Counted from the stretch's first letter, positions 40,141-57,522 are shown. The stretch: 63,892 nt of DNA from an uncultured bacterium (GCA_905215465.1 CAJMPT010000009.1:1-63892), one strand, 5' to 3'. The notes: generated by a model from the letters alone, not told the origin. Translations and numbers: made by a program.

Positions 40141-41346
40141 ATGGCCAAGGAGAAGTTCGATCGTTCTAAGCCCCACGTAAACATTGGTACCATTGGTCAC
40201 GTTGACCACGGCAAGACCACCACGACCGCGGCCATCACCAAGGTCCTCTCTGAGACCGAGGGCTGCAAGGCTGACTTCACCGCCTTCGAGAACATCGACA
40301 AGGCACCCGAGGAGCGTCAGCGCGGCATCACCATTAACGTTGCCCACATCGAGTACGAGACCTGGGAGCGCCACTACGCTCACGTCGACTGCCCGGGCCA
40401 CGCCGACTACATCAAGAACATGATCTCCGGTGCTGCTCAGATGGACGGCGCCATCCTGGTCATCGCCGCCACCGACGGCCCCATGGCTCAGACCCGCGAG
40501 CACATCCTGCTCGCCCGTCAGGTCGGCGTTCCCTACATCGTCGTCTTCCTGAACAAGTGCGACATGGTCGACGATGACGAGCTCATCGACCTCGTCGAGA
40601 TGGAGACCCGTGAGCTCCTCTCCGAGTACGATTTCCCCGGCGACGACATCCCCGTCATCCGTGGCTCCGCTCTGGGCGCTCTCGAGGGCGACGCCAAGTG
40701 GATGGACGCCATTCGCGAGCTCATGAAGGCCGTCGACGAGTACATCCCGACGCCTGCTCGTAACAACGACCTCCCGTTCCTGATGGCCGTTGAGGACGTT
40801 ATGACCATCTCCGGCCGTGGTACCGTTGCTACTGGCCGTGTCGAGCGCGGTGAGCTCAAGCTCAACGAGCCCGTCGAGATCGTCGGCATCAAGGATACCC
40901 AGAACACCGTCGTTACCGGTATCGAGATGTTCCGTAAGTCCATGGACTTCTGCGAGGCTGGCGACAACGTCGGTCTGCTGCTCCGCGGCATCAAGCGTGA
41001 GGACATCGAGCGCGGCCAGGTTCTCTGCAAGCCCGGTTCGGTTACCCCGCACACCAAGTTCACCGGCGAGATCTACGTTCTGACCAAGGAGGAGGGCGGC
41101 CGTCACACCCCGTTCTTCGCGGGTTACCGTCCGCAGTTCTACTTCCGCACCACCGACATCACCGGTGACGTGCAGGAGCTCACCGACTCCAACGGCAACA
41201 AGGTTGAGATGGCTATGCCTGGCGACCACATCACCGTCACCTGCGAGCTCATCCACGCCATTGCTATGGAGGAGGGCCTCAAGTTCGCTATCCGCGAGGG
41301 TGGCCACACCGTCGGCGATGGCCGCGTGACCTCCATCATCGAGTAG
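40141..41346 (+). CDS. tuf: Elongation factor Tu
   Basis: 401-residue GTPase bringing aminoacyl-tRNA to the ribosome. Seen: G1 GHVDHGKTTTTAAI, RGITINVAHIEYE (switch I), DCPGHADYIKNM (G3), NKCDMVDD (G4), and domains 2/3 ending EGGHTVGDGRVTSIIE. The second of two in-frame ATGs is chosen, giving correct spacing to AAGGAGG (40128-40134). It is co-transcribed with three tRNAs, apart from the rpsL-fusA operon where tuf often lies. Confidence 0.98.
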   Translation: MAKEKFDRSKPHVNIGTIGHVDHGKTTTTAAITKVLSETEGCKADFTAFENIDKAPEERQRGITINVAHIEYETWERHYAHVDCPGHADYIKNMISGAAQMDGAILVIAATDGPMAQTREHILLARQVGVPYIVVFLNKCDMVDDDELIDLVEMETRELLSEYDFPGDDIPVIRGSALGALEGDAKWMDAIRELMKAVDEYIPTPARNNDLPFLMAVEDVMTISGRGTVATGRVERGELKLNEPVEIVGIKDTQNTVVTGIEMFRKSMDFCEAGDNVGLLLRGIKREDIERGQVLCKPGSVTPHTKFTGEIYVLTKEEGGRHTPFFAGYRPQFYFRTTDITGDVQELTDSNGNKVEMAMPGDHITVTCELIHAIAMEEGLKFAIREGGHTVGDGRVTSIIE

Positions 41347-41366
41347 ATTTACTCGTAAGCACTTTC

Positions 41367-41403
41367 GAACCCGGCACCCTCTGGGGTGTCGGGTTCTTTT
41401 TTG
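41367..41403 (+). terminator. Terminator of tuf
   Basis: 13-bp stem GAACCCGGCACCC/GGGTGTCGGGTTC (one wobble pair), then TTTTTT. Confidence 0.94.
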
Positions 41404-41489
41404 CCCCCTAAGCCATGGCACGGTCTTCTCGTCAGGAAGGCAGTCGGCTGTGGCGGTTTTGTGAGTAGCAAGTTGTTGGGCGGGGCGTC

Positions 41490-41519
41490 TTGACAGAAGC
41501 CGACCTCGTCAGGTAGTGT
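41490..41519 (+). promoter_or_regulatory. Promoter of rpmG-trnW-secE-nusG
   Basis: TTGACA (41490-41495), 18 bases, TAGTGT (41514-41519), about 60 bases before rpmG. Confidence 0.6.
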
Positions 41520-41579
41520 TTAACACCGCGTCACTCCGAAAGACGATTCGGGGTTGGCAAGGTTCTTTCAGGAGGATTC

Positions 41580-41729
41580 ATGCGTACACTGGTTACTCTT
41601 GCGTGCACTGAGTGCAAGCGCCGCAACTACACCACTAATAAGAACAAGTCCAACAACCCCGATCGTATGGAGTTGAAGAAGTACTGCCCCTGGTGCCGCA
41701 AGCATACGCTGCACCGTGAGACCCGCTAG
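41580..41729 (+). CDS. rpmG: 50S ribosomal protein L33
   Basis: Only 49 residues: MRTLVTLACTECKRRNYTTN, then KKYCPWCRKHTLHRETR. Four zinc-ligand cysteines (C9, C12, C36, C39) are kept, so this is the zinc-dependent C+ form. AGGAGG precedes the ATG. The order rpmG, tRNA-Trp, secE, nusG is a common bacterial arrangement. Confidence 0.96.
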   Translation: MRTLVTLACTECKRRNYTTNKNKSNNPDRMELKKYCPWCRKHTLHRETR

Positions 41730-41749
41730 ACTCTAGCCGGGTTATTTAC

Positions 41750-41825
41750 AGGCCAGTAGCTCCAATGGTAGAGCGGCGGTCTCCAAAACCGTTTGTTGAG
41801 GGTTCGAGTCCTTCCTGGCCTGCCA
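41750..41825 (+). tRNA. tRNA-Trp (anticodon CCA)
   Basis: 76 nt with encoded CCA; acceptor AGGCCAG/CTGGCCT; anticodon loop CTCCAAA in the stem GCGGT/ACCGT; G discriminator as expected for tRNA-Trp. Confidence 0.97.
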
Positions 41826-41893
41826 GATTTTTCACCGGCTTTCCCTTCGGGGTTAGCCGGTTTCTATGTAAGTACGTTTTTTAGGGAGCCCGA

Positions 41894-42256
41894 ATGGCCA
41901 ACAAGGATCGCAACAAGAGGAGCGCGCGCAAGGCCCGCGCAGAGGAGCGCGCCAAGCGCGAGGCTCAGCTGGCCGCACAGCCTGCGTCCTCTTCCAACGC
42001 CTCGCAGGCCAAGGTGGAGAGCAAGGCCAAGGCCTCTAAGAAGTCTGACAAGAAGCCGGGCTTCTTCCGTCGTATTGCCAATTGGTTCGGCGAAGTCCGC
42101 ACCGAGATGCACAAGGTCGTCTGGCCTTCCAAGGACGAGCTCAAGACCTACACCGTGGCCGTCATCGCCATGCTGGTGGTTTTTGGCGTTGTCATCTGGC
42201 TCGTTGACACGGGCATCGTCGCTCTTATCGCCGGCTTCACTGGTCTGAGGGGGTAG
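41894..42256 (+). CDS. secE: Preprotein translocase subunit SecE
   Basis: 120 residues. A long Lys/Ala-rich cytoplasmic extension (1-55) precedes the SecE signature RRIANWFGEVRTEMHKVVWP and one transmembrane helix (about 90-112). It stabilises SecY in the SecYEG channel. It ends three bases before nusG. Confidence 0.95.
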   Translation: MANKDRNKRSARKARAEERAKREAQLAAQPASSSNASQAKVESKAKASKKSDKKPGFFRRIANWFGEVRTEMHKVVWPSKDELKTYTVAVIAMLVVFGVVIWLVDTGIVALIAGFTGLRG

Positions 42257-42258
42257 TC

Positions 42259-42810
42259 ATGGCTAAGCGCTGGTACGTTGTTCACACCTACTCCGGCTAC
42301 GAGAACAAGGTCAAGACCGACCTCGAGCACCGCATTGAGATCTACGGTCTGCAGGACAGGGTCGTTGACATCCAGATTCCGACCGAGCAGGTCACCGAGC
42401 TCAAGGATGGCGGCAAGAAGGAGACCAAGGAGAACAAGGTCTTCCCGAGCTACGTCCTGGTTCGCATGGAGATGGACGACAACACCTGGGCCGTCGTTCG
42501 CAACACGCCGGGCGTAACCGGCTTCGTCGGCCTTGACGGCAAGCCCACCCCGCTTCGTCGCGAGGAGTTTGCCCAGATGATGCGTCGTGGCAACAACCGT
42601 GCCGCCGCGTCTGCCGCCACCCCTAAGCGTACGGCTTCCAACATCGAGGCCGGCCAGTCCATTAAGGTCATCTCCGGCCCGCTGGCCGACTTTGACGGTG
42701 TGGTCTCCGAGGTCAATGCCGAGTCCGGCAAGATCAAGGTGATGCTCACCATCTTTGGTCGCGAGACCCCGGTCGAGCTCACTTCCGACCAGGTTACGGT
42801 CATCGGTTAG
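42259..42810 (+). CDS. nusG: Transcription termination/antitermination factor NusG
   Basis: 183 residues. NGN domain with KRWYVVHTYSGYENKVKTDL and VFPSYVLVRMEMDDNTWAVV, NTPGVTGFVG; a linker with extra Ala/Asn/Arg residues (about 112-130); a C-terminal KOW domain IKVISGPLADFDGVVSEVN. Binds RNA polymerase and links it to Rho or the ribosome. Confidence 0.97.
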   Translation: MAKRWYVVHTYSGYENKVKTDLEHRIEIYGLQDRVVDIQIPTEQVTELKDGGKKETKENKVFPSYVLVRMEMDDNTWAVVRNTPGVTGFVGLDGKPTPLRREEFAQMMRRGNNRAAASAATPKRTASNIEAGQSIKVISGPLADFDGVVSEVNAESGKIKVMLTIFGRETPVELTSDQVTVIG

Positions 42811-42898
42811 TCCTTTCCGTCGGCCTGCTCCGCAAGGAGGCTTCTCGGGTCCGGCGCGTAGATAGAAAGATTTCGTTCAACCCCTTTTGGAGGTAGAA

Positions 42899-43324
42899 AT
42901 GGCCAAGAAGGTCACCGCTTTCATCAAGCTTCAGATTCCGGCTGGCGCCGCCAACCCCGCTCCTCCCGTCGGCCCCGCCCTCGGTGCTGCTCAGGTCAAC
43001 ATCATGCAGTTCTGCCAGGCATTCAATGCTGCTACGTCTGACAAGCAGGGTGACATCATCCCCGTCGAGATCACCGTCTACGAGGACCGCACCTTCGACT
43101 TCATCTGCAAGACTCCTCCCGCGGCCCAGCTGATTAAGAAGGAGCTTGGCCTCAAGAGCGGCTCTGGCGTCCCCCAGCGCGACAAGGTTGGCCAGCTCTC
43201 CCAGGAGCAGCTCACCAGGATCGCCGAGATCAAGATGCCCGACCTCAACGCCAACGACATTGAGGCCGCCAAGAAGATCGTCGCCGGCACCGCCCGCTCC
43301 ATGGGCGTCACCGTCGCCGAGTAA
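42899..43324 (+). CDS. rplK: 50S ribosomal protein L11
   Basis: 141 residues: KLQIPAGAANPAPPVGPALG, FIKLQ start and KMPDLNANDIEAAKKIVAGT at the C-terminal rRNA-binding domain. It starts after GGAGG; a shorter gap than usual separates it from rplA. Part of the L11 stalk. Confidence 0.98.
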   Translation: MAKKVTAFIKLQIPAGAANPAPPVGPALGAAQVNIMQFCQAFNAATSDKQGDIIPVEITVYEDRTFDFICKTPPAAQLIKKELGLKSGSGVPQRDKVGQLSQEQLTRIAEIKMPDLNANDIEAAKKIVAGTARSMGVTVAE

Positions 43325-43341
43325 CTTCTCTTTGGTTCCAA

Positions 43342-43361
43342 GCGCCCCCGGCCGGGGGCGC
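43342..43361 (+). other. Hairpin between rplK and rplA
   Basis: The perfect palindrome GCGCCCCCGGCCGGGGGCGC has no T tract. It may attenuate or take part in L1-dependent control of the operon; neither is proven. Confidence 0.4.
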
Positions 43362-43435
43362 CTCTCTGATAGAGGCGGGCAACCGCCAAAGATGTGGGAG
43401 GGCTCAGCCGCCCGTTGACCACAGGAGGTAACACA

Positions 43436-44140
43436 ATGGCTAAGCACGGAAAGAACTACAAGGGCGCCGTCGAGAAGGTCGACTCCACCAAGCTCTACAC
43501 CCCCAAGGAGGCCATGGAGCTGGCCAAGGAGCTGTCTTCCGCCAAGTTCGACGAGACCGTCGAGGTCGCCGTCCGTCTGGGCGTTGACACCCGCAAGGCC
43601 GACCAGAACATCCGCGGCTCCATCTCCCTGCCCCACGGTACCGGTAAGACCGTCCGCGTCGCCGTCTTCGCCGAGGGCGCCAAGGCTACCGAGGCCGAGG
43701 AGGCCGGCGCCGACATCGTCGGCTCCGACGACCTCGTCGCCCAGATTGCCGCTGGCAACATCGAGTTTGACGCCGCCATCGCAACCCCGAACATGATGGG
43801 CAAGGTTGGCCGCCTCGGCAAGATCCTCGGCCCCCGTGGCCTCATGCCCAACCCCAAGCTGGGCACCGTCACCATGGACGTCGCCAAGATGGTCGCCGAG
43901 CTCAAGGCCGGTCGCGTTGAGTACCGCGCTGATCGCTACGGCATCTGCCACGTCCCCATGGGCAAGGCTTCCTTCGACACCGAGAAGCTCGTCGAGAACT
44001 ACGGCGCTCTCTACACCGAGCTCCTGCGCGTGAAGCCCTCCTCTGCTAAGGGCAAGTATGTCAAGTCCATCGCCGTCTCCACCACGATGGGCCCTGGCAT
44101 CAAGGTCGACACCGCCATCACCCGCGACTTTATGGCCTAA
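43436..44140 (+). CDS. rplA: 50S ribosomal protein L1
   Basis: 234 residues: KHGKNYKGAVEKVDSTKLYT, the L1 signature LGKILGPRGLMPNPKLGT, and YRADRYGICHVPMGK. Binds 23S rRNA at the E-site stalk and usually represses its own operon. AGGAGG precedes the ATG. Confidence 0.98.
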   Translation: MAKHGKNYKGAVEKVDSTKLYTPKEAMELAKELSSAKFDETVEVAVRLGVDTRKADQNIRGSISLPHGTGKTVRVAVFAEGAKATEAEEAGADIVGSDDLVAQIAAGNIEFDAAIATPNMMGKVGRLGKILGPRGLMPNPKLGTVTMDVAKMVAELKAGRVEYRADRYGICHVPMGKASFDTEKLVENYGALYTELLRVKPSSAKGKYVKSIAVSTTMGPGIKVDTAITRDFMA

Positions 44141-44189
44141 GATCTTCTCGCCTAGTTTGCGCATTTTGTTATTCTCTTGACGCAGCTGC

Positions 44190-44375
44190 TTGCTGATGTC
44201 AGCATGACTCAAGCAAGCATTGCGTCTTGCAGAAGTGTTCGTTGCACGTCCGCTGCCAAAGACAGCCGGTGTCCTCTTGGACTCAAAGGAGCAATCCGCC
44301 AGCCGAGGTGGTCTCAGAGATTCGCATCCTTGAGGACCCCGCTTTGGCAAAGCCTGAGCGGGGTCTTCTTTTGTG
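44190..44375 (+). promoter_or_regulatory. L10 leader (rplJ-rplL autoregulatory attenuator)
   Basis: The 290-base spacer before rplJ contains CCGCCAGCCGAGGTGG (44297-44312), which resembles the conserved core of the Gram-positive L10 leader bound by the L10(L12) complex. It is followed by a terminator hairpin (GACCCCGC/GCGGGGTC, 44335-44365, then TTCTTTT). Binding would favour termination before rplJ. Confidence 0.75.
44335..44373 (+). terminator. Attenuator terminator within the L10 leader
   Basis: GACCCCGC (44335-44342) pairs with GCGGGGTC (44358-44365), with an inner GGC/GCC pair, followed by TTCTTTT. Confidence 0.85.
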
Positions 44376-44430
44376 GAAGGCCCGCCGTGATGGCGGAACG
44401 TGCCTGTCCGCATTCAAGGAGGTGTAATTC

Positions 44431-44952
44431 ATGCCCTGCACTGCAAACGTCAACATGCTCGAGAAGGTCGCCGGCTCCGTCGAGGCCTCCAAGGGCGTCT
44501 TCGTCATCGACTACCTGGGTCTCTCCGTTAAGGAGACTCAGGAGCTGCGTCGCGCTCTGCGCGAGGTCGGCGCCGAGATGAAGGTTTACAAGAACAACAT
44601 CGTCAAGATCGCTCTTAGGAACGCTGGTCAGCCCGACATCGAGGAGCTCCTCGCCGGCCCCTGCGCTTACGTGTTCTACGAGAAGGATCCTGTGGACGCT
44701 GCCAAGGTCATCAAGGAGCAGTCCGAGAAGCTTAAGAAGATGAGCTTCATCGGCGGCATCGCTGATGGCAAGGCTCTCTCCGCCGACGAGGCCAAGGCCT
44801 ACGCCGATCTGGCTTCTCGCGAGGAGCTCATGGCCCAGCTGGTCTACGTCATGGCCAGCCCGCTCTCTGGCATCGCCCAGGTCTGCGCCGGTCCTGCCCG
44901 CGGTCTCGTTACCGCCCTCAAGGCCGTCGCCGACGAGAAGGACGCCGCGTAG
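44431..44952 (+). CDS. rplJ: 50S ribosomal protein L10
   Basis: 173 residues: KGVFVIDYLGLSVKETQELR, KVYKNNIVKIALRNAG and the C-terminal helices that carry L7/L12 dimers. AAGGAGG lies ahead of the ATG. Its leader carries an autoregulatory attenuator. Confidence 0.97.
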   Translation: MPCTANVNMLEKVAGSVEASKGVFVIDYLGLSVKETQELRRALREVGAEMKVYKNNIVKIALRNAGQPDIEELLAGPCAYVFYEKDPVDAAKVIKEQSEKLKKMSFIGGIADGKALSADEAKAYADLASREELMAQLVYVMASPLSGIAQVCAGPARGLVTALKAVADEKDAA

Positions 44953-45033
44953 TAACTGCGCTGCATCCAAACCCGCACTTCATCACATTTATGGGACGCA
45001 ACAACCTGCGTCCCCTACAAAAGGAGAATTGAC

Positions 45034-45408
45034 ATGGCTGTCACCAAGGATGAGATCATCGAGGCCCTCAAGGAGATGCCCGCCCTCGAGCTTTCCGAGC
45101 TCGTTCACGAGCTGGAGGACGTCTTCGGCGTCTCCGCCGCTGCCCCCGTGGCCGTGGCCGCTGCTCCCGCCGCTGCTGCTCCCGCCGAGGAGGAGAAGAC
45201 CAACTTCGACGTCGTGCTCGAGGCCTTCGGCGACAACAAGATCGCCGTCATCAAGGTCGTCCGCGCTCTGACCAGCCTCGGCCTCAAGGAGGCCAAGGAG
45301 GTCGTCGAGGGTGCCCCCAAGGCCGTTCTCGAGGGTGCCAAGAAGGAGGACGCCGAGGCCGCCAAGAAGCAGCTCGAGGAGGCCGGCGCCACCGTCAAGC
45401 TCGCCTAA
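45034..45408 (+). CDS. rplL: 50S ribosomal protein L7/L12
   Basis: 124 residues: N-terminal dimerisation part (LKEMPALELSELVHELEDVF), Ala-rich hinge, and the globular C-domain KIAVIKVVRALTSLGLKEAK with VEGAPKAVLEGAKKEDAE. It recruits translation GTPases. A terminator follows. Confidence 0.98.
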   Translation: MAVTKDEIIEALKEMPALELSELVHELEDVFGVSAAAPVAVAAAPAAAAPAEEEKTNFDVVLEAFGDNKIAVIKVVRALTSLGLKEAKEVVEGAPKAVLEGAKKEDAEAAKKQLEEAGATVKLA

Positions 45409-45710
45409 GTTATCCCTTAAGCGCAGCTTCGGCATAAGCCAAGCCAAGGAGCCGGGTCTTAGGACCCGGCTCTTTTTGTTGGCTTTCGGGGCGTGCAGCT
45501 GGGCGCCCAATAGCTTCTAATCCCACTATTACTACACAAATTTTACTAACTTGACAGAACGTTTGCGCAGGTAGATTGGGGTGCGAATAGATATCTAGCC
45601 AAAGGAATATCAGAAGTCAAGACTGTTCATTGACGCATAGGTTGACCTCAGCTAAATTATTACGTTGCGACAATTGCCGCATTCCACCCTTTTGAAGGAG
45701 GAACAGCCTG
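45409..45710 (+). promoter_or_regulatory. rplL terminator and rpoB promoter region
   Basis: 302 bases without a gene. A strong terminator (45449-45478) ends rplL. Further on, the AT-rich stretch holds TTGACA (45551-45556), 15 bases, TAGATT (45572-45577), a candidate rpoB promoter. Thus rpoBC is separately promoted, unlike the read-through arrangement of E. coli. Confidence 0.6.
45449..45478 (+). terminator. Terminator of rplJ-rplL
   Basis: 10-bp perfect stem GAGCCGGGTC/GACCCGGCTC with a TTAG loop, followed by TTTTT. Confidence 0.94.
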
Positions 45711-49226
<3,516 letters not shown>

Positions 49227-49231
49227 CGACT

Positions 49232-53668
<4,437 letters not shown>

Positions 53669-53699
53669 GCGCTTCTCGTCAGCCACATAGCACCGCAAA

Positions 53700-53730
53700 G
53701 GGGCGGCTCCAGACGGGGCTGCCCCTTTTT
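53700..53730 (+). terminator. Terminator of rpoBC
   Basis: 11-bp stem GGGGCGGCTCC/GGGGCTGCCCC (with wobble pairs), AGAC loop, then TTTTT. Confidence 0.92.
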
Positions 53731-53873
53731 GCTGCCGCGCGCTTGCGCCCGACCGCCGTCTGCCCCGCTACCTGCGCCCTTCTCCCCAAAGCCGTGGCCG
53801 TTTGCGCTGGAGAGGAGGGCGTCCGCCTATATACTTGAACCTCAGTCAAAAACAATGCCAGGCGGGAGACCCC

Positions 53874-54545
53874 ATGGACGAGTACAAGATCCTAGAGATC
53901 AAGCAGTCGGTCTTTGCCGACAACGACCGGGAGGCCGACGCCCTGCGAGCGAGCCTCAAGGAGCGCGGGCAGTTCCTGCTCAACCTCATGAGCTCGCCGG
54001 GCTCCGGCAAGACCACCACGCTCAGCCGCACCATCGAGGCGCTGGGAGACGAGCTTGCCCTGGCCGTCATGGAGGCCGACATCGACTCTGACGTGGACGC
54101 CGCGACCATCGCCAAGCTGGGCGCCAAGACCATCCAGCTGCACACGGGCGGCATGTGCCACCTTGACGCCGGCATGTGCGCGCAGGGCCTTACGGGCCTT
54201 GCCGCCGACGACGTCGACCTCATCTTCTTGGAGAACGTGGGCAACCTGGTGTGCCCCGCGGAGTTTGACACGGGTGCCTGCAAGAACGCCTGCATCCTGT
54301 CCGTCCCCGAGGGAGACGACAAGCCGCTCAAGTACCCGCTTATGTTCCAGGTCGTGGACGTGGTGCTGGTCAACAAGATGGACGTCGCGCCCTACTTTGA
54401 CTTTGACCTCGAGAAGTGCCGCGCCAACGTGGCCATGCGCAACCCCAATGCCCGCGTGATTCCCATCTGCGCCAAGACGGGCGAGGGCATGGACGAGTGG
54501 TACCAGTGGCTTCGCGACCAGGTGGGCGCCTGGAAGACCGCGTAG
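53874..54545 (+). CDS. hypB: HypB hydrogenase/nickel-insertion GTPase
   Basis: 223 residues. P-loop SSPGSGKTTTLSRT (about 43-56), metal/dimer site HTGGMCHLDAGMCAQGL, LIFLENVGNLVCPAEFD, and VNKMD as G4. It helps insert nickel into [NiFe]-hydrogenase (or urease). It lacks the His-rich or CxxCGC N-terminal nickel stores of some relatives. Start after GGGAGA. It leads a hypB/oxidoreductase/hypA set. Confidence 0.95.
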   Translation: MDEYKILEIKQSVFADNDREADALRASLKERGQFLLNLMSSPGSGKTTTLSRTIEALGDELALAVMEADIDSDVDAATIAKLGAKTIQLHTGGMCHLDAGMCAQGLTGLAADDVDLIFLENVGNLVCPAEFDTGACKNACILSVPEGDDKPLKYPLMFQVVDVVLVNKMDVAPYFDFDLEKCRANVAMRNPNARVIPICAKTGEGMDEWYQWLRDQVGAWKTA

Positions 54546-54612
54546 CCCAACGCAGCCAGAGAGCAGCCGGCGCGTCTGAGGGGTCGCGCTGGCCCTACAT
54601 AGAGGAGAGGAC

Positions 54613-57519
54613 ATGTCCGTAAACATGGAGGAGAACCCCATGCGGGGCACGCTCACCGACGATGAGATCGCGGCTAGGAACGTGATCCCGACCACCAACC
54701 CGGCCGGGGAGCCCCATCGCATCATCTGCGATGAGTACTTCTCGGAGAACGACACCTTCACGCAGTGGGTGCCCAAAGATCCCGACGAGCCCGGCCCCGC
54801 CGCGTCCGAGCCGCTCAAGCCCACCGTCCTGTCCGAGGCGCAGAAGATCTCGGACCGCATAGGCAACAAGACCAAGGTCACCGACCCCGACTACTGGGGG
54901 CTCGCCTCCGTCATGACCGAGGAGGAGGCCCAGCTCACCAGCTGCATGAAGGTGCGCGTCCCCATGACGCTTCAGCAGGTGGTCTCAGCCAGCGGCAAGC
55001 CCGCCGAGCGCGTGCAGGAGCTTCTCGACGCGCTCTCCATCAAGGGCATCATCGAGTACAACTGGGAGAACCCGCAGCACAACAAGCAGTACGTGCTGCC
55101 CATGTTCGTGCCGGGCTCTGCCGAGTTCACGCTCATGAACCAGAAGCAGCTCGAGGAGCACCCCGAGATCGGCACCTTCTTCGAGCGCATGGCCTACCTG
55201 CCGCTCACCAAGGTCACCAAGATGGTTCCGCCCGGAGGCGCCGGCATCGGCATGCACGTCATTCCGGTGGAGAAGGCCATCGAGCACGAGAACCAGTCCG
55301 TGGACATCGAGCACATCTCCCACTGGCTCAAGAAGTACGACCGCTACGCGGCCGGCTCCTGCTCCTGCCGCCTGGGCGAGCGCACGCGCAACGTGGGAAG
55401 CCCCGACGACCCGCAGGACTGGTGCATCGGCATCGGCGACATGGCCGACTACCTGGTGGAGACCGGCAAGGGTCACTTCATTACCTACGACCAGGTCATC
55501 GAGACCCTCCTGCGCGCCGAGAAGAACGGCTTTGTGCACCAGATCACCAACATCGACGGCGAGGACAAGATCTTTGCCATTTGCAACTGCCAGGTCAACG
55601 TCTGCCACGCCCTGAGGACCTCCCAGCTCTTCAACACGCCCAACATGAGCCGTTCCGCCTACGTGGCCCACGTGGACGAGACCAAGTGTGTGGCCTGCGG
55701 CGAGTGCGTCGAGGTTTGCCCGGCGGGCGCTCCCAAGCTCGGCCAGAAGCTCTGCAAGAAGTCCGGCAAGGTGAGCTATCCCGTCCAGCCGCTCCCCGAC
55801 AATAACCACTGGGGCGAGGACGACTGGAACTGGAACTACAAGAACGACAACCGCATCGAGTGCCACGAGACCGGCACCGCCCCCTGCAAGGTGGCCTGCC
55901 CGGCCCACGTGCCCGTCCAGGGCTACCTGCGCATGGCCGCCCAGGGCCGCTACAAGGAGGCCCTTGGCATCATCAAGCGCAAGAACCCGTTTCCGGCAGT
56001 CTGCGGCCGCGTCTGCAACCGCCGCTGCGAGGCCGCCTGCACCCGCGGCACCATAGACGAGGCCGTGGCCATCGACGAGGTCAAGAAGTTCATCGCCGAG
56101 AAGGACCTGGACGCCGAGACCCGCTACGTGCCCGAGCCCACCATCGCCTCCATGCGCGGCCGCCGCAAGGAGAAGATCGCCATTGTCGGCGCCGGCCCGG
56201 CCGGCCTGTCCTGCGCCTACTACCTGGCCGACAAGGGCTATGACCCCGTCGTCTTCGAGAAGAACCCGCTGCCGGGCGGCATGATGACCTACGGCATCCC
56301 GTCCTACAAGCTCTCCAAGCAGGTCGTGGCCGCCGAGATCGACGTCCTGCGCGAGATGGGCGTCGAGATCCGCTGCGGCGTCGAGGTGGGCAAGGACGTC
56401 ACCCTGGACGAGCTGCGCAAGCAGGGCTTCTGCGCCTTCTACCTGGCCATTGGCGCCCAGGGCGGCCGTCACGCGGGCGTTGACGGCGAGGACGCCGAGG
56501 GCGTCTCCACGGCCGTGGACTTCCTGCGCTGCGCGCTTGACGACCCCAACCACGAGGTCAAGGGCGCCACGGTTGTCGTCGGCGGCGGCAACGTCGCCAT
56601 CGACGCCGCGCGCGTCTCGGTGCGCTGCGGCTCCGACGACGTCTCCATGTTCTGCCTGGAGGCCCGCGACGAGATGCCGGCCCTGCCCGAGGAGGTAGCC
56701 GAGGCCGAGGAGGACGGCGTCCACGTCAACTGCGGCTGGGGCCCCGCCTCCATCCAGGTGGACGAGACCGGCCACGTGAGCGGCGTCACCTTCAAGCGCT
56801 GCACCAGCGTCTTTGACTACGACCACCGCTTTGCCCCCACCTACGACGAGAGCGACACCGTCTTCGTGCCCTGCACCAACGTGGTGCTCTCCATCGGCCA
56901 GTCCATAGAGTGGGGAGACCTTCTCGCCGGCTCCGCGGTGGAGCTGGGCCGTGGCAACGCCGCCGTGGCGGACGCCAGGACCTACCAGACGGCGCAGCCC
57001 GACGTCTTTGTGGGCGGCGACGCCTACACGGGCCCGCGCTTTGTGATCGACGCCATCGCCGCCGGCCACGAGGCGGCCGAGTCCCTGCACCGCTATGCGC
57101 AGAGGGGCTCCTCGCTCACCATCGGCAGAAACCAGCTGCACTACGTGGAGCTGGACAAGTCCGACATCCTGGTCGACCCCAACGGCTACGACCACTGCGG
57201 CCGGCAGGCGCCCGCCAGCGACCACGTGGCCTCCGTCCTTCACGACTGGACCGACGTGCGCCACACCTTCACGGAGGAGCAGGTCAAGAAGGAGACGGCA
57301 CGCTGCCTGGGCTGCGGCGCCTCCATCGTGGACGCCAACCGCTGCATTGGCTGCGGCCTGTGCACCACGCGCTGCGAGTTCGACGCCATCCACCTCAGGC
57401 GAGACAACCCCGCCTGCTCCACCATGGTGCGCTCCGAGGACAAGATGAAGGCCATCCTGCCCCACGCGGCCAAGCGTGGCATCAAGCTGCTGCTCAAGGG
57501 CAAGAAGAAGGCCCAGTAG
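54613..57519 (+). CDS. Large flavin/iron-sulfur NAD(P)-dependent oxidoreductase (GltD-like fusion)
   Basis: 968 residues. Residues about 100-200 hold a winged-helix-like segment (TLQQVVSASGKPAERVQELL); then a Cys-containing region (AAGSCSCRLGERTRN). A ferredoxin cluster uses Cys359, 362, 365 and 369 (CVACGECVEVCPAG). A GltD-type Fe-S helical domain follows (CKVACPAHVPVQGY...CGRVCNRRCEAAC, about 422-480), then FAD binding IVGAGPAGLSCAYYLA (GxGxxG from 526), an NADPH-binding VVVGGGNVAIDAARV near 655, and a C-terminal ferredoxin (CLGCGASI...CIGCGLCTTRC, from 898). It moves electrons between NAD(P)H and unknown carriers. It lies between hypB and hypA. Confidence 0.85.
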   Translation: MSVNMEENPMRGTLTDDEIAARNVIPTTNPAGEPHRIICDEYFSENDTFTQWVPKDPDEPGPAASEPLKPTVLSEAQKISDRIGNKTKVTDPDYWGLASVMTEEEAQLTSCMKVRVPMTLQQVVSASGKPAERVQELLDALSIKGIIEYNWENPQHNKQYVLPMFVPGSAEFTLMNQKQLEEHPEIGTFFERMAYLPLTKVTKMVPPGGAGIGMHVIPVEKAIEHENQSVDIEHISHWLKKYDRYAAGSCSCRLGERTRNVGSPDDPQDWCIGIGDMADYLVETGKGHFITYDQVIETLLRAEKNGFVHQITNIDGEDKIFAICNCQVNVCHALRTSQLFNTPNMSRSAYVAHVDETKCVACGECVEVCPAGAPKLGQKLCKKSGKVSYPVQPLPDNNHWGEDDWNWNYKNDNRIECHETGTAPCKVACPAHVPVQGYLRMAAQGRYKEALGIIKRKNPFPAVCGRVCNRRCEAACTRGTIDEAVAIDEVKKFIAEKDLDAETRYVPEPTIASMRGRRKEKIAIVGAGPAGLSCAYYLADKGYDPVVFEKNPLPGGMMTYGIPSYKLSKQVVAAEIDVLREMGVEIRCGVEVGKDVTLDELRKQGFCAFYLAIGAQGGRHAGVDGEDAEGVSTAVDFLRCALDDPNHEVKGATVVVGGGNVAIDAARVSVRCGSDDVSMFCLEARDEMPALPEEVAEAEEDGVHVNCGWGPASIQVDETGHVSGVTFKRCTSVFDYDHRFAPTYDESDTVFVPCTNVVLSIGQSIEWGDLLAGSAVELGRGNAAVADARTYQTAQPDVFVGGDAYTGPRFVIDAIAAGHEAAESLHRYAQRGSSLTIGRNQLHYVELDKSDILVDPNGYDHCGRQAPASDHVASVLHDWTDVRHTFTEEQVKKETARCLGCGASIVDANRCIGCGLCTTRCEFDAIHLRRDNPACSTMVRSEDKMKAILPHAAKRGIKLLLKGKKKAQ

Positions 57520-57522
57520 CCA